The position numbers were made by a program, and so were the translations under genes. The notes under the pieces were generated by a model that ran no database searches, was not told the DNA's origin, and was given only the letters and a program-made list of their open reading frames with translations. Positions 35,964-44,857 of a stretch of 64,000 nucleotides of DNA are shown piece after piece (position 1 is the first letter of the stretch; the number at the start of each line of letters is the position of its first letter). This stretch comes from Spartobacteria bacterium LR76. GTDB taxonomy: Bacteria > Verrucomicrobiota > Verrucomicrobiia > Chthoniobacterales > Terrimicrobiaceae. The DNA is taken from contig QAYZ01000013.1 in assembly GCA_003054655.1 (NCBI GenBank), positions 62,001-126,000 on the forward strand, given 5' to 3'.

Positions 35964-36091
35964 GGTCTCGCTCACCGCGCTCCACGCTGCACCTCTGCTC
36001 GCTGCCTCCGTTTCCCGCCAACTCCCATACCCGCGAGATCGTGATCGTGCCGGGATCTTCCCCGATCACGGTAAGGAAGCCTTTCCCGCAA

Positions 36092-36553
36092 TCATAGCAC
36101 CACTCGCGAGCCATCGCCGGGGCAGCGTTCTGCCCGTTCATCATAAGGCCGTCGGCAGTGGCGGCAGACCTTGATCCGGGTCGGGATGTCGATGCCGAGG
36201 GCGCGAAAGCTCAGGCGGTGGCGGGATTTCTCCATGGCCATCGCCGCCCTCGGGTCCAGCTCGGGCGCGATGAGATAGCCGGTGATGCGAGCGGATTTCT
36301 TCGTGACCAAGCCCGCATAGCGTTCGATCTGCCGCACCGCCGCCAGAGTGATAATGTCGCGCTTGATCTCCACGATCACCACGCGATTGCCCACCTCAAA
36401 GAGCAGGTCCGAGCGCGAATCCGGCGCGAGCGCCACCTGCCGCCTCGGCTGCCACAACCCCGGCTCGATCAGGCCCGGGTACGCATACAGCATGTCCTCG
36501 ATCGCCTGCTCGCGGCGGCCCGCGCGAAGGGCTTTAAGGATGGACGTTTCCAT
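36092..36553 (-). CDS. PD-(D/E)XK (NucS/DUF91-like) nuclease-fold protein with zinc ribbon
   Basis: 153 residues. The central part, RSDLLFEVGNRVVIVEIKRD, gives Asp49 and Glu62-x-Lys64, the PD-(D/E)XK nuclease signature as arranged in NucS C-terminal domains. It is followed by LAAVRQIERYAGLVTKK, the helix that packs on the core. The end has Cys residues in CRHCRRPYDERAERCPGDG, a short zinc ribbon. Full NucS has an extra N-terminal domain that is missing here. The start overlaps the preceding gene by 20 bases, so translation is probably coupled. Nuclease activity is predicted, not shown. Confidence 0.75.
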   Translation of the reverse strand: METSILKALRAGRREQAIEDMLYAYPGLIEPGLWQPRRQVALAPDSRSDLLFEVGNRVVIVEIKRDIITLAAVRQIERYAGLVTKKSARITGYLIAPELDPRAAMAMEKSRHRLSFRALGIDIPTRIKVCRHCRRPYDERAERCPGDGSRVVL

Positions 36554-37139
36554 GAGCCCGCCGCGCCGCCTCGGCCACCATGCGGATCAACCGGTCGAGC
36601 GTCACTTCCTTCGGCACGGCGATGGCATTGGCCTTCGCCAGCTTTTTCAACCCGGCGGCCTTCCAGCGCTTCGCCACCTCGGCGGCGAACTCCTCATCCG
36701 TGAGCCCGCCGAGCCGCCAGAGTTCCGCCTGCAGCTCCGCCTTGTCCTTCGGCACCGGCGTCACCGGCACGGACTGCGCCTCGACCTCTCGCCGCACCAG
36801 GGCCAGCGCCTCCGTGGCATTTCCCTCCGCGCGCACCAGCTTGAGAAATTTCGCCGCCGTCGGCTTCTCCTCGCGCACTCCGTGGAGCGAGCGCAGCGCC
36901 TTGTCCCAAAAGGAGGCCTTCAGCAGCTTCTTCGCGGGCGAGGCCAGCAGTATTTCCAGCTCCTTCAGGTCCGGGCTCGATCCCGAGATGGCCGCCTCGA
37001 CATGCTTCTCAAAGGTCGCAGCCGCCTTGGAAAAACTCTGTGCGGCCTTCGCCAGTTTCGCCCCCTCCAGGTCGTCCGCGTGCGAACGGAGTTTCGCGGC
37101 CAGGGTCTCGATGCGTGCTGCCAGTTCGCCGTAGCTCAT
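36534..37139 (-). CDS. Hypothetical helical protein between ParA and the nuclease-fold gene
   Basis: 201 residues, almost wholly helical and rich in Ala, Leu, Lys and Glu (MSYGELAARIETLAAKLRSH, then KLAKAAQSFSKAAATFEKHV), possibly coiled-coil. No family is recognised. The ATG overlaps the ParA stop by 4 bases, and its own end overlaps the nuclease-fold start by 20 bases, so all three genes form one coupled unit. By position it could be the ParA partner or a bridging protein; this is inference. Confidence 0.7.
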   Translation of the reverse strand: MSYGELAARIETLAAKLRSHADDLEGAKLAKAAQSFSKAAATFEKHVEAAISGSSPDLKELEILLASPAKKLLKASFWDKALRSLHGVREEKPTAAKFLKLVRAEGNATEALALVRREVEAQSVPVTPVPKDKAELQAELWRLGGLTDEEFAAEVAKRWKAAGLKKLAKANAIAVPKEVTLDRLIRMVAEAARRAHGNVHP

Positions 37140-38026
37140 GTGAGAGATTGGAAGTGTTTGTCAAAGGCCTTCGCCAGTTGAAAGTAATCCTGCGCGCCGA
37201 TGGAGTTCACCTTGTGCAGCACGACCGGCAGGTGCTCGTCCGTGGACTCCGCCACTGCCACGCAATACCGGATGTACGGCTGCAGGATCTCCGCCTCCGC
37301 CGCCACCAGCTCGCCCGCCTTGAATTTATTGAGCTGCATCTCCATCTCATTGATCGCCTGCGCGAAGACATTGCCGACCGCCCGATAGTGGCTCACCAGC
37401 AGCGCGCCGATCGACACCGGCTTGCGCCCGGTCACATACCCGCTGATGCGCTTGGCAAACGCATCCACCTGCTCCGCCAGCACCTGAAAGCCCGAGAGCG
37501 AGAGAAAGTCCGGCACATACGGCACCACGCAATACTCCGAGGCAAAGAGCGCATTCTTCGTCACCGCATAGAGATTCGGCGGGCAGTCAAAGAACACATA
37601 ATCATACTCGCTCAGGTGCGGCTTCAGGCTCTTGTACAGGTAGGAAAAAAACTGCCCGTATTTGTTCTGATAGATCTGATCCTCGATCTTCAGCAGCTCC
37701 ACCGAGGCCGGGAGTAGGTCCAGCGACGCGATGAGCGGAAACTCCCGCCGCGGCACGCCCCGCACCACCGCCTCGTCGAAATCAAAGACATGCGTCCCGT
37801 TGATATGATCGCGGAAGAGCTGATACACCGACCGTCGCCCCTTCCCCACATGCTCACGCCACGCCTGCGGCTGCATGAGCCAGAGGGACGAGTTGCACTG
37901 CGGATCGAGATCGACGACGAGCACGCGCTTGTGCTCATACGCCGCCAGGCACGCCGCGATATTCACCGTCGAAGCCGTCTTCCCCACCCCTCCCTTGAAG
38001 TTGATGAACGAAATGCAAACCGCCAT
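37136..38026 (-). CDS. ParA family ATPase
   Basis: 296 residues from the ATG at 38026, preceded by AAGGTG; the open frame starts at 38191 but has no earlier signal. The deviant Walker A KGGVGKT is at 11-17, with the signature lysine at 11. LVVDLDPQCNSSLW (Walker A' region) and VFFDCPPN (Asp147, Walker B) follow. ParA ATPases move plasmids, chromosomes or large cargo using DNA-bound dimers. No ParB gene or parS site is adjacent; instead the gene is coupled to a helical protein and a nuclease-fold protein, an unusual set. Confidence 0.88.
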   Translation of the reverse strand: MAVCISFINFKGGVGKTASTVNIAACLAAYEHKRVLVVDLDPQCNSSLWLMQPQAWREHVGKGRRSVYQLFRDHINGTHVFDFDEAVVRGVPRREFPLIASLDLLPASVELLKIEDQIYQNKYGQFFSYLYKSLKPHLSEYDYVFFDCPPNLYAVTKNALFASEYCVVPYVPDFLSLSGFQVLAEQVDAFAKRISGYVTGRKPVSIGALLVSHYRAVGNVFAQAINEMEMQLNKFKAGELVAAEAEILQPYIRYCVAVAESTDEHLPVVLHKVNSIGAQDYFQLAKAFDKHFQSLT

Positions 38027-38126
38027 CGCGCCCCGCACCTTAGCGAAGTCACCGGAAAGTGTCGCGGGAAAAATCAAGACTAAGCCTTCCTTGCTTCCCC
38101 CCTGAGTCCGCTCGCTCGCTATCCCA

Positions 38127-38636
38127 CTATGGCGGAGGAGCTTGCCCCTGGCTGGCAAACCATTGCCGAAGAAACGACAAGTCTCCGGCATCCTTATCCC
38201 GGCCAGTGACCCGCTTCATGCGCCAGAGCAACGCAGGCGAGGCAAATGGAATCTGCACCCCCGCCAGCTCACGCCAGACAATATCCTTGGAAGCCTCGTC
38301 GTAACCGATGCCCGAGGCCGACGCCATCAGGTCGACGACGATCTCGTCGGCGACTCTCACCACCATGTAGGCTCCCACATCTCCCGGCTGAAGCTCCCTC
38401 ACACAGCCATCCGGCAGCTTGGCCAGCGCGTCAAAGACCCTGGCTTCGTTCTCGACGCTGTTGCCGATCAGAATGTCGATATCGACGGTCGTTCGAGCGT
38501 ACCCGGCGGCAATGATGGCAAACCCGCCGACAATGACGTACTGCGCGTTGCGCTCATTCAGCTCCCGGCAAAGGAAGGCCAGATCCTTCCCCTCCGGCGC
38601 GCGGGACTCTAGCTCCTCCGGTTCGCCATCTCCCAT
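38127..38636 (-). CDS. Nucleotidyltransferase-fold protein (AbiEii/DUF6036-like)
   Basis: 169 residues. The nucleotidyltransferase pattern is seen in YVIVGGFAIIAAGYARTTVD followed by IDILI, giving a GG motif and the two acidic residues of D-x-D; EIVVDLMAS supplies the third. Proteins of this form act as toxins in toxin-antitoxin or abortive infection systems. It overlaps the 87-residue gene by 28 bases, which argues that the two form a pair. Start choice at 38636 is not certain. Confidence 0.75.
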   Translation of the reverse strand: MGDGEPEELESRAPEGKDLAFLCRELNERNAQYVIVGGFAIIAAGYARTTVDIDILIGNSVENEARVFDALAKLPDGCVRELQPGDVGAYMVVRVADEIVVDLMASASGIGYDEASKDIVWRELAGVQIPFASPALLWRMKRVTGRDKDAGDLSFLRQWFASQGQAPPP

Positions 38637-38872
38637 GCCGCGACTTCCTCCCAGGTTTTGAACCGGAAGACTCCCCTGCGCTGCCGCACCCGGGTTCCGA
38701 AGGCACGATGCAACTCATTCATCGTGGCGTTCAGGGCACATCCAAGCACCAGCGGGTCAGAGATCCTCGTCCGCCGCCCCACGACCTTGCCGATCGGGTC
38801 ATCGGTGTTCACCTCGGAGTTCACAAAAGCACCATACCCGAGCTCCAGCCGCGTTTCGACCTCAAAATCCAC
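38609..38872 (-). CDS. Small hypothetical protein, possible antitoxin partner
   Basis: 87 residues, translated before and overlapping the nucleotidyltransferase gene by 28 bases, as is usual for antitoxin-toxin pairs. It contains GYGAFVNSEVNTDDPIGKVV and a C-terminal helical part VFRFKTWEEVAAWEMANRRS. No DNA-binding motif is obvious. It follows the Fic gene by 20 bases, so all may be on one transcript. Antitoxin role is inferred only from layout. Confidence 0.6.
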   Translation of the reverse strand: MDFEVETRLELGYGAFVNSEVNTDDPIGKVVGRRTRISDPLVLGCALNATMNELHRAFGTRVRQRRGVFRFKTWEEVAAWEMANRRS

Positions 38873-38892
38873 ATCTCATTTTCGATATGGAT

Positions 38893-39951
38893 TTATGGCA
38901 GGGAGTACCGAGTCCCCTTGCCGCTGCCATGACGGGCCAGGAGCCCATCCTTGACCAGTGTGCTGAGATGATCCTTGATCGTGCCTCGCGCCGCTCCGGT
39001 TGCGCGAATGATGTCCTCCATCTTTATCTGGCCGTGCTCTTTCGCAAGTTCGCAGATTTGGAGAGAAAGCTCGGGCAACCGGCCAAGGATATGTTTTTCC
39101 CTCGTCGCTTTTTTCTCCAGCCGACGCTTTTGCTCCAGCAAAGCGCGGAGAAAATAAAGCAGCCAGGACTGCCAGTCCGGTCGATCCGATCTCAAGGTCT
39201 TCTGCGTGCGGCGAAGGGCCAGGTAATAACTTTCCTTGGAGTTCTCGATCACGCTTTCCAGCGAACTGTAGGAAACATAATCATATCCCGCCCGCAGGAG
39301 CAGCAGCATGGTTAACACCCGGGAAATGCGGCCATTCCCATCCTGAAAAGGATGGATTTCCAGGAAGACGACGGCAAAGACTGCAATGACAAGCAACGGA
39401 TGCCATGCCCGGCTCGCCAGCATCTCGGCTGTCCACGTGATCAACTCTGCCATGAGGCGAGGCGTATCGAAGGGTGACGCCGTCCGAAAAATCACTCCCA
39501 TGCTTTTGCCCGTCTCGTCAAAAGCCTCCACATGGTTGTCGAGCGTCTTATATTCCCCCCTGTGCCGCTCGTCCTTGTCGGAATATCGCAAGAGGTCACG
39601 ATGGAGCTGCTTGATATGATTTTCGCTTAGCGTCAGCGATTGCCAGGAGGAAAAAATCGTTTCCATGACGAAGGCGTAGCCCGCCACCTCCTGTTCATCG
39701 CGCGAGGAAAATGCGCGTGTCTCAAGATTTGCCAGCAATTCTTCGACCTCGCGGTCAGAAAGCTTGCTGCCCTCGATACGCGTGGACGACCCGATGCTCT
39801 CGATCGTCGCGACCCGCCGTAGCATCCTAAGCCGCTCCGGTGCCAAAGTTCCCAAAGCACGCCAGGCTCCCTTGAACTCATCAAGTTCCCCGATGATTCC
39901 AAGCATTTCCGGCTCAATAACCAGGGTTTCGAGATTAATAAGCGCCGCCAT
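38893..39951 (-). CDS. Fic family protein with inhibitory motif and winged helix
   Basis: 352 residues from the ATG at 39951. The frame is open to 40038 with alternative ATGs at 39963, 39999 and 40014, but that part consists of repeated AGCCATA units. The Fic motif HPFQDGNGRISR is near 200-211. An inhibitory helix motif SSTRIEG (55-61), which blocks ATP in class II Fic proteins, lies N-terminal. The C-terminus has a winged-helix pattern (EDIIRATGAARGTIKDHLST), as in Fic regulators that AMPylate targets. The gene begins the minus-strand run ending at 36092. Confidence 0.85.
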   Translation of the reverse strand: MAALINLETLVIEPEMLGIIGELDEFKGAWRALGTLAPERLRMLRRVATIESIGSSTRIEGSKLSDREVEELLANLETRAFSSRDEQEVAGYAFVMETIFSSWQSLTLSENHIKQLHRDLLRYSDKDERHRGEYKTLDNHVEAFDETGKSMGVIFRTASPFDTPRLMAELITWTAEMLASRAWHPLLVIAVFAVVFLEIHPFQDGNGRISRVLTMLLLLRAGYDYVSYSSLESVIENSKESYYLALRRTQKTLRSDRPDWQSWLLYFLRALLEQKRRLEKKATREKHILGRLPELSLQICELAKEHGQIKMEDIIRATGAARGTIKDHLSTLVKDGLLARHGSGKGTRYSLP

Positions 39952-40031
39952 ATTTCCAGCCATATCCAGCCATAAACCCCGCTGGAAGGGAATACCAGCC
40001 ATAAATACAGCCATATCCGACCATAAATTCC
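39951..40031. repeat. AGCCATA direct repeats at the Fic gene 5' end
   Basis: Four exact copies of AGCCATA occur at 39958, 39968, 39997 and 40009, with related GACCATA at about 40019. Seen on the minus strand they are TATGGCT, so each also creates an ATG. The first two are 10 bases apart. They may be binding sites for the Fic protein's winged helix or another regulator; this is inference. Confidence 0.45.
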
Positions 40032-40115
40032 ATATCACCGTAGCTGGGGACGCTGCGAAGGCCCCCCATTTTCCCCTATCCCCTCCCGCCCGGGTGAGGT
40101 ATTTTAGACCCCTTT

Positions 40116-41210
40116 ATGTCGAGCAACTTCGGAGAAGTATTCCGCATTTCCACCTGGGGGGAATCCCATGGCGGGGGCGTTGGCGTGGTGATTGATGGCT
40201 GCCCGGCGCGGCTGCCGCTTTCCGAGGCCGACATCCAGCCCGACCTCGACCGCCGCCGCCCCGGCCAGAGCGACATCGTCACCCCGCGCAAGGAGGCCGA
40301 CGAGTGCCAGATCCTTTCCGGCGTCTTCCAGGGCCGCACCCTCGGCACGCCCATCTCCATCATGGTGCGCAATACGGACGCCCGTCCCTCGGCCTACACC
40401 GAGATGCAGACGATGTATCGCCCGTCGCATGCGGATTTCACCTATCAGTCAAAGTACGGCATCCGCAACTGGGAAGGCGGCGGACGCTCCTCCGCGCGCG
40501 AGGCCATCGGCCGTGTCGCCGCCGGGGCAGTCGCCAAGAAAATCCTCCGCACCCTGCACCCGGAGATCGAGATCCTTTCCTACATCACGGCCATTCACGA
40601 CATCAGCGTCGCCATTGATCCGCTGGCCGTGACCTCCGAGGCCATCGAGGCAAATTCCGTGCGCTGTCCCGATGCCGCCACCGCCGCCGCCATGATCGAG
40701 CACATCAAAGAGGTGCGCAGCGAGGGCGACTCCGTCGGCGGCGTGCTCGAGTGCGTCGTGCGCGGGTGTCCGCGTGGACTCGGCGAACCCGTCTTTGACA
40801 AACTCGACGCCGATCTCGCCAAGGCCATGCTCAGCCTCCCGGCCACGAAGGGCTTTGAAATCGGCTCCGGCTTCGCGGGCAGCAAACTCCGCGGCTCCGA
40901 GCATAACGACCCTTTCCGCATCGTCGACGGCCAGGTCCGCACGACCACGAACCTCTCCGGCGGCGTCCAGGGCGGCATCAGCAATGGCGAGCCCATCGTC
41001 TTCCGCGTCGCTTTCAAACCCACCGCCACCATCTCGCGGGCGCAGGATACCGTGACCATCACGGGCGAAAACGCCAGCCTCGCCGCGCGCGGCCGCCACG
41101 ATCCCTGCGTGCTCCCGCGCGCCGTTCCCATGGTGGAGGCCATGACGGCTCTCGTCCTCGTCGACCATCTGCTCCGGCAGCACGCGCAGGACGTCCTTCC
41201 CCGGGAATGA
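40116..41210 (+). CDS. aroC: Chorismate synthase
   Basis: 364 residues, full length for the family. Signatures are [20 protein letters not shown] at the start, [17 protein letters not shown] near 46-62, and [15 protein letters not shown] near 117-131. The enzyme converts 5-enolpyruvylshikimate-3-phosphate to chorismate with reduced FMN, the last common step of aromatic amino-acid synthesis in the cytoplasm. It overlaps the next gene by 4 bases (ATGA) and diverges from Fic across a 77- to 164-base gap, depending on the Fic start. Confidence 0.97.
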   Translation: MSSNFGEVFRISTWGESHGGGVGVVIDGCPARLPLSEADIQPDLDRRRPGQSDIVTPRKEADECQILSGVFQGRTLGTPISIMVRNTDARPSAYTEMQTMYRPSHADFTYQSKYGIRNWEGGGRSSAREAIGRVAAGAVAKKILRTLHPEIEILSYITAIHDISVAIDPLAVTSEAIEANSVRCPDAATAAAMIEHIKEVRSEGDSVGGVLECVVRGCPRGLGEPVFDKLDADLAKAMLSLPATKGFEIGSGFAGSKLRGSEHNDPFRIVDGQVRTTTNLSGGVQGGISNGEPIVFRVAFKPTATISRAQDTVTITGENASLAARGRHDPCVLPRAVPMVEAMTALVLVDHLLRQHAQDVLPRE

Positions 41211-42145
41211 TCCAGGGTTCGCCCAATCTCCAGGCCATCCTCCTCGGTATCGCCGCGCTGTTTCTCGCCTTTGAGTTCTGGCGCGGCTGGCGGGCGGGGC
41301 TGGTCCGGGCCGGGCTGAACCTCTGCGCCATCCTCGCATCCACCATGTTTGGCCTCGTCGCCGGGCGCGTCGCTGCGTCCCTTTTTGGCGGGACGGATTC
41401 CCTGACCGGCCTCGCCACCGGGGCGCTCGTGGGCCTCGCGGTCGGCTTCATCGTCTTCGTCGCCATCTGGATCCTCGGCGCGGTGCTCTTCAAGCGCACG
41501 GAACACCAGCGCACCTTTCTCTTCCGCGTCCTCTGGGGCCTCGGCGGCGGCGTCTGCGGTCTCGTCCTCGGTCTGCTCGTCGTCTGGGGCGGCGTCTCGA
41601 TCATTCGCACCTTCGGCACCTTTGCCGAGTCCACACTGAAGAGCCAGGCCGCAGCGCCTCCCGTCCACACCGCCAGCCCGCATGTCGGCCCCCGTGTCGT
41701 CGGCGCGCAACCCCAGCCCACGCCCTCCGGCCTCCTCGCCGCCCTGGCCAACACCAAGGAATCCCTCGAGATGGGCCCCGCCGGGAAGCTCCTCTCCGCC
41801 ACCGACCCCATCCCCGCAGACGCCTATCAGCTCCTCTCCGAGCTCACCCGTATCTCGACCGATCCCGAGATCATGGCTCGCTTTCTCCAGTATCCGGAGA
41901 TCCAGCGCGTCATCCAGAACCCCAAGTTTGCCGCCGCCCTCGGCGACCCGACCGTCATCGACGCCGCCCAGCGCCGCGACCTCGCCGCCCTCATTTCCAA
42001 CAAAACCCTCATCGCCGCCGTCCAGGACCCCGCCTTCGCCGAGCAGCTCGCCAAGGTCGATCTTCGCGCCGCCATGAATTTCGCGCTGGAAAAACCCTCC
42101 CCCTCTCCGGCACCCTCACCGACTACCGCCACGAAGAAGAAGTAA
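41207..42145 (+). CDS. CvpA-like membrane protein
   Basis: 312 residues. The first 140 hold four hydrophobic helices ([20 protein letters not shown], then [20 protein letters not shown]) with the CvpA-type FxxGxRAGL start. A soluble tail of about 170 residues, ending in Pro/Ser-rich sequence and KKK, is extra. CvpA-family proteins act in colicin V production and envelope functions. The start overlaps the aroC stop by 4 bases, indicating coupling; gatB follows after 12 bases. The role of the link with aroC and gatB is unclear. Confidence 0.7.
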   Translation: MIQGSPNLQAILLGIAALFLAFEFWRGWRAGLVRAGLNLCAILASTMFGLVAGRVAASLFGGTDSLTGLATGALVGLAVGFIVFVAIWILGAVLFKRTEHQRTFLFRVLWGLGGGVCGLVLGLLVVWGGVSIIRTFGTFAESTLKSQAAAPPVHTASPHVGPRVVGAQPQPTPSGLLAALANTKESLEMGPAGKLLSATDPIPADAYQLLSELTRISTDPEIMARFLQYPEIQRVIQNPKFAAALGDPTVIDAAQRRDLAALISNKTLIAAVQDPAFAEQLAKVDLRAAMNFALEKPSPSPAPSPTTATKKK

Positions 42146-42157
42146 CCCATTTTTCCC

Positions 42158-43615
42158 ATGCCCGACTACATCGCCACCATCGGCCTCGAGGTTCACGTTC
42201 AGCTCAAGACCCGCACCAAGATGTTCTGCTCCTGCGCGGTCGAGTACGGCGCCGAGCCGAATACCAACGTCTGCCCCGTCTGCCTCGGCCTCCCCGGCGC
42301 GCTCCCCGTCATGAACGAGGAAGCCCTCCGCCTCACCGCCCTCGCGGGACTCATGCTCGGGTGCGAAACCCCGGTCACCTGCAAGTTTGACCGCAAAAAC
42401 TACTTCTACCCGGACATGCCGAAGAACTACCAGATCAGCCAGTACGATCTGCCCCTCTGCCTCGGCGGCGCCGTCCCGCTCCACGACCTCGCCTACCCGA
42501 AGGACGTCCAGAAGAACATCGCGACCAAGGACAAGAAGATCCGCCTCACCCGCATCCACCTCGAGGAGGACGTCGCCAAGAGCTTCCACATGGAAAGCTC
42601 CACCGGCATCGACTACAACCGCGCCGGCACCCCGCTCGTCGAGATCGTCAGCGAACCCGACATCGCCAGCGCCGAAGAGGCCTTTGCCTACCTCACCGTC
42701 CTCCAGCAGGTCATGATCTATGGCGGCATTTCCGACGCCGACATGGAAAAAGGCCAGCTCCGTTGCGACGTGAACGTCTCCGTGCGCCCGTCCACCAGCG
42801 ACCAGTGGGGCACCAAGATCGAGCTGAAAAACCTCAACTCCATCTCCGGCGTCCGCCGCGCCCTCCTCTTTGAAATCCCGCGCCAGATCGAGGCCCTCGA
42901 GCGTGGCGAGGTGCTCCAGCAGGAGACCCGCCGCTGGGACGACGTGCGCGGCGAGACCACCCTCATGCGCATCAAGGAAAGCGCGCACGATTACCGCTAC
43001 TTCCCCGATCCCGACCTCCTCCCGGTCAAGACCGCCCACCTCATCGAGGATGCAAATTCCCGCAAGCCCGAGCTGCCGTGGGAAAAGCGCGCCCGTTACG
43101 TGAACGAATACGCCGTCACGGAATACGACGCCGCCGTCCTTTCCAACGACCTGCCGACCTCGCGCTACTTCGAGACCGCCGCCCAGGGCGCGAAGAAGCC
43201 CAAGAGCATCGCCAACTGGATTCTCAACGACCTCCAGAGCGCCCTCGCCGGAGCCAGCAAGTCCATCGCCGACTGTCCCGTCGCCCCCGAGGCCCTCGAC
43301 GAACTCGTGAACCTCATCGACGACGGCAAGATCAACTCCCGCCAGGGCAAGGAAGTCTTCGCCGAGATGTTCACCTCCGGCAAGGGAGCCGCCGTCATCG
43401 TGAAGGAAAAGGGCATGGAGCAGGTCAGCGACACCGGCGCCATCGAGGCCCTTTGCGACCAGGCCATTGCCAACAGCGCCAAGGCCGTCGCCGAGTACAA
43501 GGCCGGCAAACTCGCCGCCATCAACGCCATCAAGGGCCAGGTCATGAAGCTCTCCAAAGGCCAGGCCAACCCCGCCCTCGTCGGCGAGATCCTCGAGAAA
43601 AAACTCGCCTCGTAG
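42158..43615 (+). CDS. gatB: Aspartyl/glutamyl-tRNA amidotransferase subunit B
   Basis: 485 residues, typical length. Motifs include YIATIGLEVHVQLKTRTKMF, the zinc-type Cys cluster around CSCAVEYGAEPNTNVCPVC, and PDMPKNYQISQYDLPLC. The C-terminal YqeY-like tail (ALCDQAIANSAKAVAEYKAG and KGQVMKLSKGQANPALVGE) is complete. GatB, with GatA and GatC, turns Glu-tRNA-Gln into Gln-tRNA-Gln (and Asp-tRNA-Asn into Asn-tRNA-Asn). gatA and gatC are not in this window. A hairpin follows. Confidence 0.97.
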   Translation: MPDYIATIGLEVHVQLKTRTKMFCSCAVEYGAEPNTNVCPVCLGLPGALPVMNEEALRLTALAGLMLGCETPVTCKFDRKNYFYPDMPKNYQISQYDLPLCLGGAVPLHDLAYPKDVQKNIATKDKKIRLTRIHLEEDVAKSFHMESSTGIDYNRAGTPLVEIVSEPDIASAEEAFAYLTVLQQVMIYGGISDADMEKGQLRCDVNVSVRPSTSDQWGTKIELKNLNSISGVRRALLFEIPRQIEALERGEVLQQETRRWDDVRGETTLMRIKESAHDYRYFPDPDLLPVKTAHLIEDANSRKPELPWEKRARYVNEYAVTEYDAAVLSNDLPTSRYFETAAQGAKKPKSIANWILNDLQSALAGASKSIADCPVAPEALDELVNLIDDGKINSRQGKEVFAEMFTSGKGAAVIVKEKGMEQVSDTGAIEALCDQAIANSAKAVAEYKAGKLAAINAIKGQVMKLSKGQANPALVGEILEKKLAS

Positions 43616-43628
43616 TTCAGCGTTTACA

Positions 43629-43650
43629 GGGAGGGCAGCCGTGCCCTCCC
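43629..43650 (+). terminator. Hairpin after gatB
   Basis: GGGAGGGCA and TGCCCTCCC form a perfect nine-base stem with a GCCG loop, 14 bases after the gatB stop. No T-run follows on either strand; it lies between the convergent gatB and LacI genes and may serve both. Confidence 0.6.
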
Positions 43651-43659
43651 GCGTTCCAA

Positions 43660-43705
43660 GCCTTTGAACAAAAGGCAGCGAAGGAAACGAAGGGGACGGC
43701 AGCCA
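43660..43705 (-). repeat. Dispersed intergenic repeat, short inverted copy D
   Basis: AACAAAAGGCAGCGAAGGAA and the following ACGAAGGG, read on the plus strand, are the reverse-complement form of the CTTCCTTCGCT and CCTTTTGTT modules of copies A to C and E. It sits between the gatB hairpin and the LacI stop. Only one module is present. Confidence 0.45.
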
Positions 43706-43707
43706 TC

Positions 43708-44790
43708 CTACCTCGTGATGCCATCAGGCCTCTTCACGCGAGCTGGCATGTCTCTTGGAGGGATTTGGGACGTCAGCGTTTCACCTGGCACCCAGACTCC
43801 GGGGACAAGGATATGATGCGGCTTTTGCGGGATGCCTCTTATGCCTTGATGAAGCATGCCGACGAGGAAATTGACGGCGGCCTCCCCTATGTGAAAGGAA
43901 TCTTCAAATATCCCAGAGATGTTGCCATCGAGTGCCGGGACATTCGGGCAGCCCACGCCGAGATCGTCCGGAACGCGGTATCCGGCTTCGGCAATGATGC
44001 CTAGCAGGCGGGGATTGCCGGTTATGACGGCATCGGGCTTGTGGGCTCGATACCATTTGCGAAACGAGGAGGCTGTGAGATTTTCCTCGTCCAGGGGCGG
44101 AATGTCGACGCCGCCTCCGTTAAGGAGTTTTTCGGTGAGATAGCCGCCCAGAAAGTTGTGATCGGCCCGCGCGTCGGTGATCATGGAATGGACGAAGCCG
44201 ATCCTCCGATAGCCCAGAGCATGCATCTTCTGCATGGTTTCCGTAGTGGCTCGGAATTGCGCCGGTGCTGCGGTATGGAGGGCCGGGGAGACGAGCGAGT
44301 ATCCGAAGGTCACCATGGCAAAGTCGCTCCAGGGGAAATCGAGCCTGGTGCCCGGCTGCGGCTGGGGGCACAGGAGGATTCCCTCGATATTACGCGAGCG
44401 AAAGATGCGGGCGACCTTGGTCGGAGACATGCCTTCGACCGCGAGGTCAAAAGTCTCGAGCTGATATCCGTGGGTTTGCGCCTGTTCGCGGCAACCGAGG
44501 TGATACTGCTTGAACATGGAAACCTGGCTCCACTGAAATGCCGGCTGGCTGTTGACGAGCCAAGCCAGGGTGCCCTGGTAAATCCTGGGGCGTCGTCGTG
44601 TCCGGTAGCTGGCCAGCGCGGAAAGCATGGGGTCGGGTTCGTACTTTAGCTCGTCAGCTATCCGACGGATGCGGTCCCGGGTCTGCTGAGGAATGCTTGG
44701 ATGATTTCTCAAGGCGAGCGAGACCGTGGACCGGGCTACACCTGCTTGTCTGGCTACGTCTAGTTGAGTGGCTCGTCCGCTGTTACTCAT
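43708..44790 (-). CDS. LacI family transcriptional regulator
   Basis: 360 residues from the ATG at 44790. The helix-turn-helix is ATQLDVARQAGVARSTVSLA, followed by the hinge and DPMLSALASYRTRRRP, the same subgroup as the regulator at 28726. The effector domain is complete. It diverges from the heparinase gene across a 67-base gap that contains a small palindrome AATCGTCGATT (44801-44811), a weak operator candidate. It likely regulates the run 44858-52060. Confidence 0.9.
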   Translation of the reverse strand: MSNSGRATQLDVARQAGVARSTVSLALRNHPSIPQQTRDRIRRIADELKYEPDPMLSALASYRTRRRPRIYQGTLAWLVNSQPAFQWSQVSMFKQYHLGCREQAQTHGYQLETFDLAVEGMSPTKVARIFRSRNIEGILLCPQPQPGTRLDFPWSDFAMVTFGYSLVSPALHTAAPAQFRATTETMQKMHALGYRRIGFVHSMITDARADHNFLGGYLTEKLLNGGGVDIPPLDEENLTASSFRKWYRAHKPDAVITGNPRLLGIIAEAGYRVPDDLGVGCPNVPALDGNISGIFEDSFHIGEAAVNFLVGMLHQGIRGIPQKPHHILVPGVWVPGETLTSQIPPRDMPARVKRPDGITR

Positions 44791-44857
44791 CTGTGTCAGT
44801 AATCGTCGATTTGCTCCGCGAGTCAATAGGGATAATAGTGTTAGGCGTTCCACCCTT

